Source: CAYUET01 sp964443875
Lineage (GTDB): Bacteria > Auribacterota > JAFGBW01
Direction: 5' to 3'
NCBI GenBank assembly: GCA_964443875.1
Contig: CAYUET010000009.1
Location: 41,394-105,393 of the forward strand
DNA length: 64,000 bases
The translations under genes and the position numbers were made by a program. Under the pieces are notes generated by a model that was given only the letters and a program-made list of their open reading frames with translations, searched no databases and had not been told where the DNA came from. Below, one piece after another: positions 63,099 through 64,000 of the stretch (the first letter of the stretch is position 1; the number at the start of each line of letters is the position of its first letter).

Positions 63099-63605
63099 TT
63101 AAGCAACAGTTCCAACGACTTCAAGATCCCCGGCACTTAATACCTTGTCTATATCCAGAAGCATAATGACCTTCTGCCCCACTTTGCCCATCCCCATGAT
63201 AAAAGCCGTATCCACGGAAGACCCAAAGGACGGCGGGTCTTCAATCTGATCCTGAATAACATTTAAAACTTCCGAAACTTCATCCACCACAATTCCCATG
63301 ATCAGTTTTTTTGTTTTAAGTTGAATCTGCACCACAATGATACAGCTCTTCTCTGTGTCTTCTTTGACCTCCATCAAAAATTTAAGACGCAAATCCACCA
63401 CCGGAATAATCTTGCCGCGCAGATTGATAACCCCCCGGATAAAGGAGGGGGTTCCGGGGACAGCCGTAACCTTCATGATCCCGATGATCTCCTGCACTTT
63501 TAAAATCTCGAGACCGTAAACCTCTTCTTTCAGTTTAAAGGTAAGGAACTTGCCTGCCCTGGCTTTGGCCCCTTCGGGGCTATCCTGAACTATATTTTCT
63601 GTCAT
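63099..63605 (-). CDS. cheW: Chemotaxis coupling protein CheW
   Basis: 168 residues. YGLEILKVQEIIGIM, PSFIRGVINLRGKIIPVVDL and IVVDEVSEVLNVIQDQIEDP match CheW. It links receptors to the CheA kinase, which is not in the window. It lies between two MCP genes in the same orientation. AAGGAG precedes the ATG. Confidence 0.94.
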   Translation of the reverse strand: MTENIVQDSPEGAKARAGKFLTFKLKEEVYGLEILKVQEIIGIMKVTAVPGTPSFIRGVINLRGKIIPVVDLRLKFLMEVKEDTEKSCIIVVQIQLKTKKLIMGIVVDEVSEVLNVIQDQIEDPPSFGSSVDTAFIMGMGKVGQKVIMLLDIDKVLSAGDLEVVGTVA

Positions 63606-63650
63606 ATGACTTCTCCTTCTTAATAATACGGCTGATATTTTAGATCTTAC

Positions 63651-64000
63651 TCAGAAACCTTTTAATTCTTCACTATCTAATGGAATGACCTCTTCAGGTT
63701 TTAAAACTTTATGTTCAAGCCCTGCCTTTTTGATTTTTGCCGGAGCTTTCTCTCCCAATGTTTTATGAGCAGGCAGGGGGGCATGAGCCGGTTTCGTTTC
63801 TTTAAACGCATGCGTCCCTCCCTTTGAACCGGAAAAATCTGAAAGGGATTCTTCAGCTTCAACACTCCCTTTAACCATCATGACCAGCTGGTTTACGATA
63901 TCTTTCATTTCCCTGGCCTGTGCTGAAAGCTCTTCGCTTGCTGAGGCGGATTCCTCGGCATTGGAGGCATTGGCCTGAACCACCTGGTCCATCTGGGCTA
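63651..64000 (-). CDS. C-terminal part of a second methyl-accepting chemotaxis protein (partial)
   Basis: The frame continues beyond the right edge; 116 residues are visible. AQMDQVVQANASNAEESASA and EELSAQAREMKDIVNQLV are the end of the MCP signalling domain, and the tail ends EVIPLDSEELKGF. DNA over about 63903-64000 is nearly identical to the matching part of the first MCP gene (about 61301-61398), indicating recent duplication or conversion. Confidence 0.9.
   Translation of the reverse strand, partial: AQMDQVVQANASNAEESASASEELSAQAREMKDIVNQLVMMVKGSVEAEESLSDFSGSKGGTHAFKETKPAHAPLPAHKTLGEKAPAKIKKAGLEHKVLKPEEVIPLDSEELKGF

Overview
The window is a piece of a bacterial chromosome of moderate GC with tightly packed, mostly cotranscribed genes. 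It contains one run of ten undetermined bases (18415-18424), so it comes from a scaffolded draft or metagenome assembly. An LpxH-like phosphoesterase, a putative outer-membrane beta-barrel, lipoproteins and a chemosensory operon point to a Gram-negative cell. The order ftsH-folP-cdaA-cdaR, the aldolase/NadB pair, DHH proteins fused to TrkA-N domains and the many PAS/REC kinases suggest a deltaproteobacterial-grade lineage (Desulfobacterota or a neighbouring candidate phylum). That placement is inference. No rRNA, tRNA, CRISPR array, prophage or complete insertion sequence was seen.

Layout. 1-121: tail of a TrkA-N/RCK protein. 0.2-7.8 kb (minus strand): CHASE2 histidine kinase, double-ACT protein, nitroreductase, TrkA-N/DHH phosphoesterase, FumC, response regulator, PP2C phosphatase and YceD. 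7.9-17.6 kb: secreted DnaJ-type cysteine-rich protein, phospholipase-D lipoprotein, TrpB2, SulP transporter with a PTS IIA protein, GlmS, GapA and AMMECR1. 17.6-20.3 kb: PAS/GAF hybrid kinase broken by the N-gap. 20.6-25.4 kb: pstSCA-pstB1-pstB2-phoU. 25.4-28.0 kb: LpxH-like phosphoesterase, MJ1255-type glycosyltransferase, ArsC. 28.5-35.9 kb: RhlE helicase, then ftsH-folP-cdaA-cdaR-truD. 36.6-45.3 kb: XRE regulator with an ImmA/IrrE-like domain, flavin reductase, LRAT-like protein plus Ser/Thr kinase, outer-membrane protein, RsmF-like methyltransferase, dUTPase-like protein, CutA, Sm-like protein and TPR protein. 45.7-49.3 kb: small ORF, two methyltransferases and a membrane glycosyltransferase. 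49.2-52.0 kb: class II aldolase and nadB. 52.2-57.3 kb: four-gene REC/PAS-kinase cluster. 57.3-64.0 kb: chemosensory operon cheD2-cheR-cheD-cheY-cheX-cheB preceded by cheW and two MCP genes. CheA is not in view.

The most unusual system is the phosphate transporter. It encodes two PstB-type ATPases with complementary defects. PstB1 keeps the LSGGQ signature but has lost the Q-loop Gln and the H-switch His. PstB2 keeps Q and H but has a broken signature (LSLEQ). A PstB1/PstB2 heterodimer would have exactly one complete ATP site, as in asymmetric heterodimeric ABC exporters; such an arrangement is unexpected in a phosphate importer normally driven by a PstB homodimer.

Several other regulators also appear to have lost catalytic residues: a CheD paralogue without its Cys and His, an ImmA/IrrE-like domain with YELGY in place of HEXXH, and a six-PAS kinase with a degenerate ATP-binding domain. 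A c-di-AMP theme links the diadenylate cyclase operon (CdaA/CdaR), the TrkA-N/DHH-DHHA1 protein and the TrkA-type tail at the left edge.
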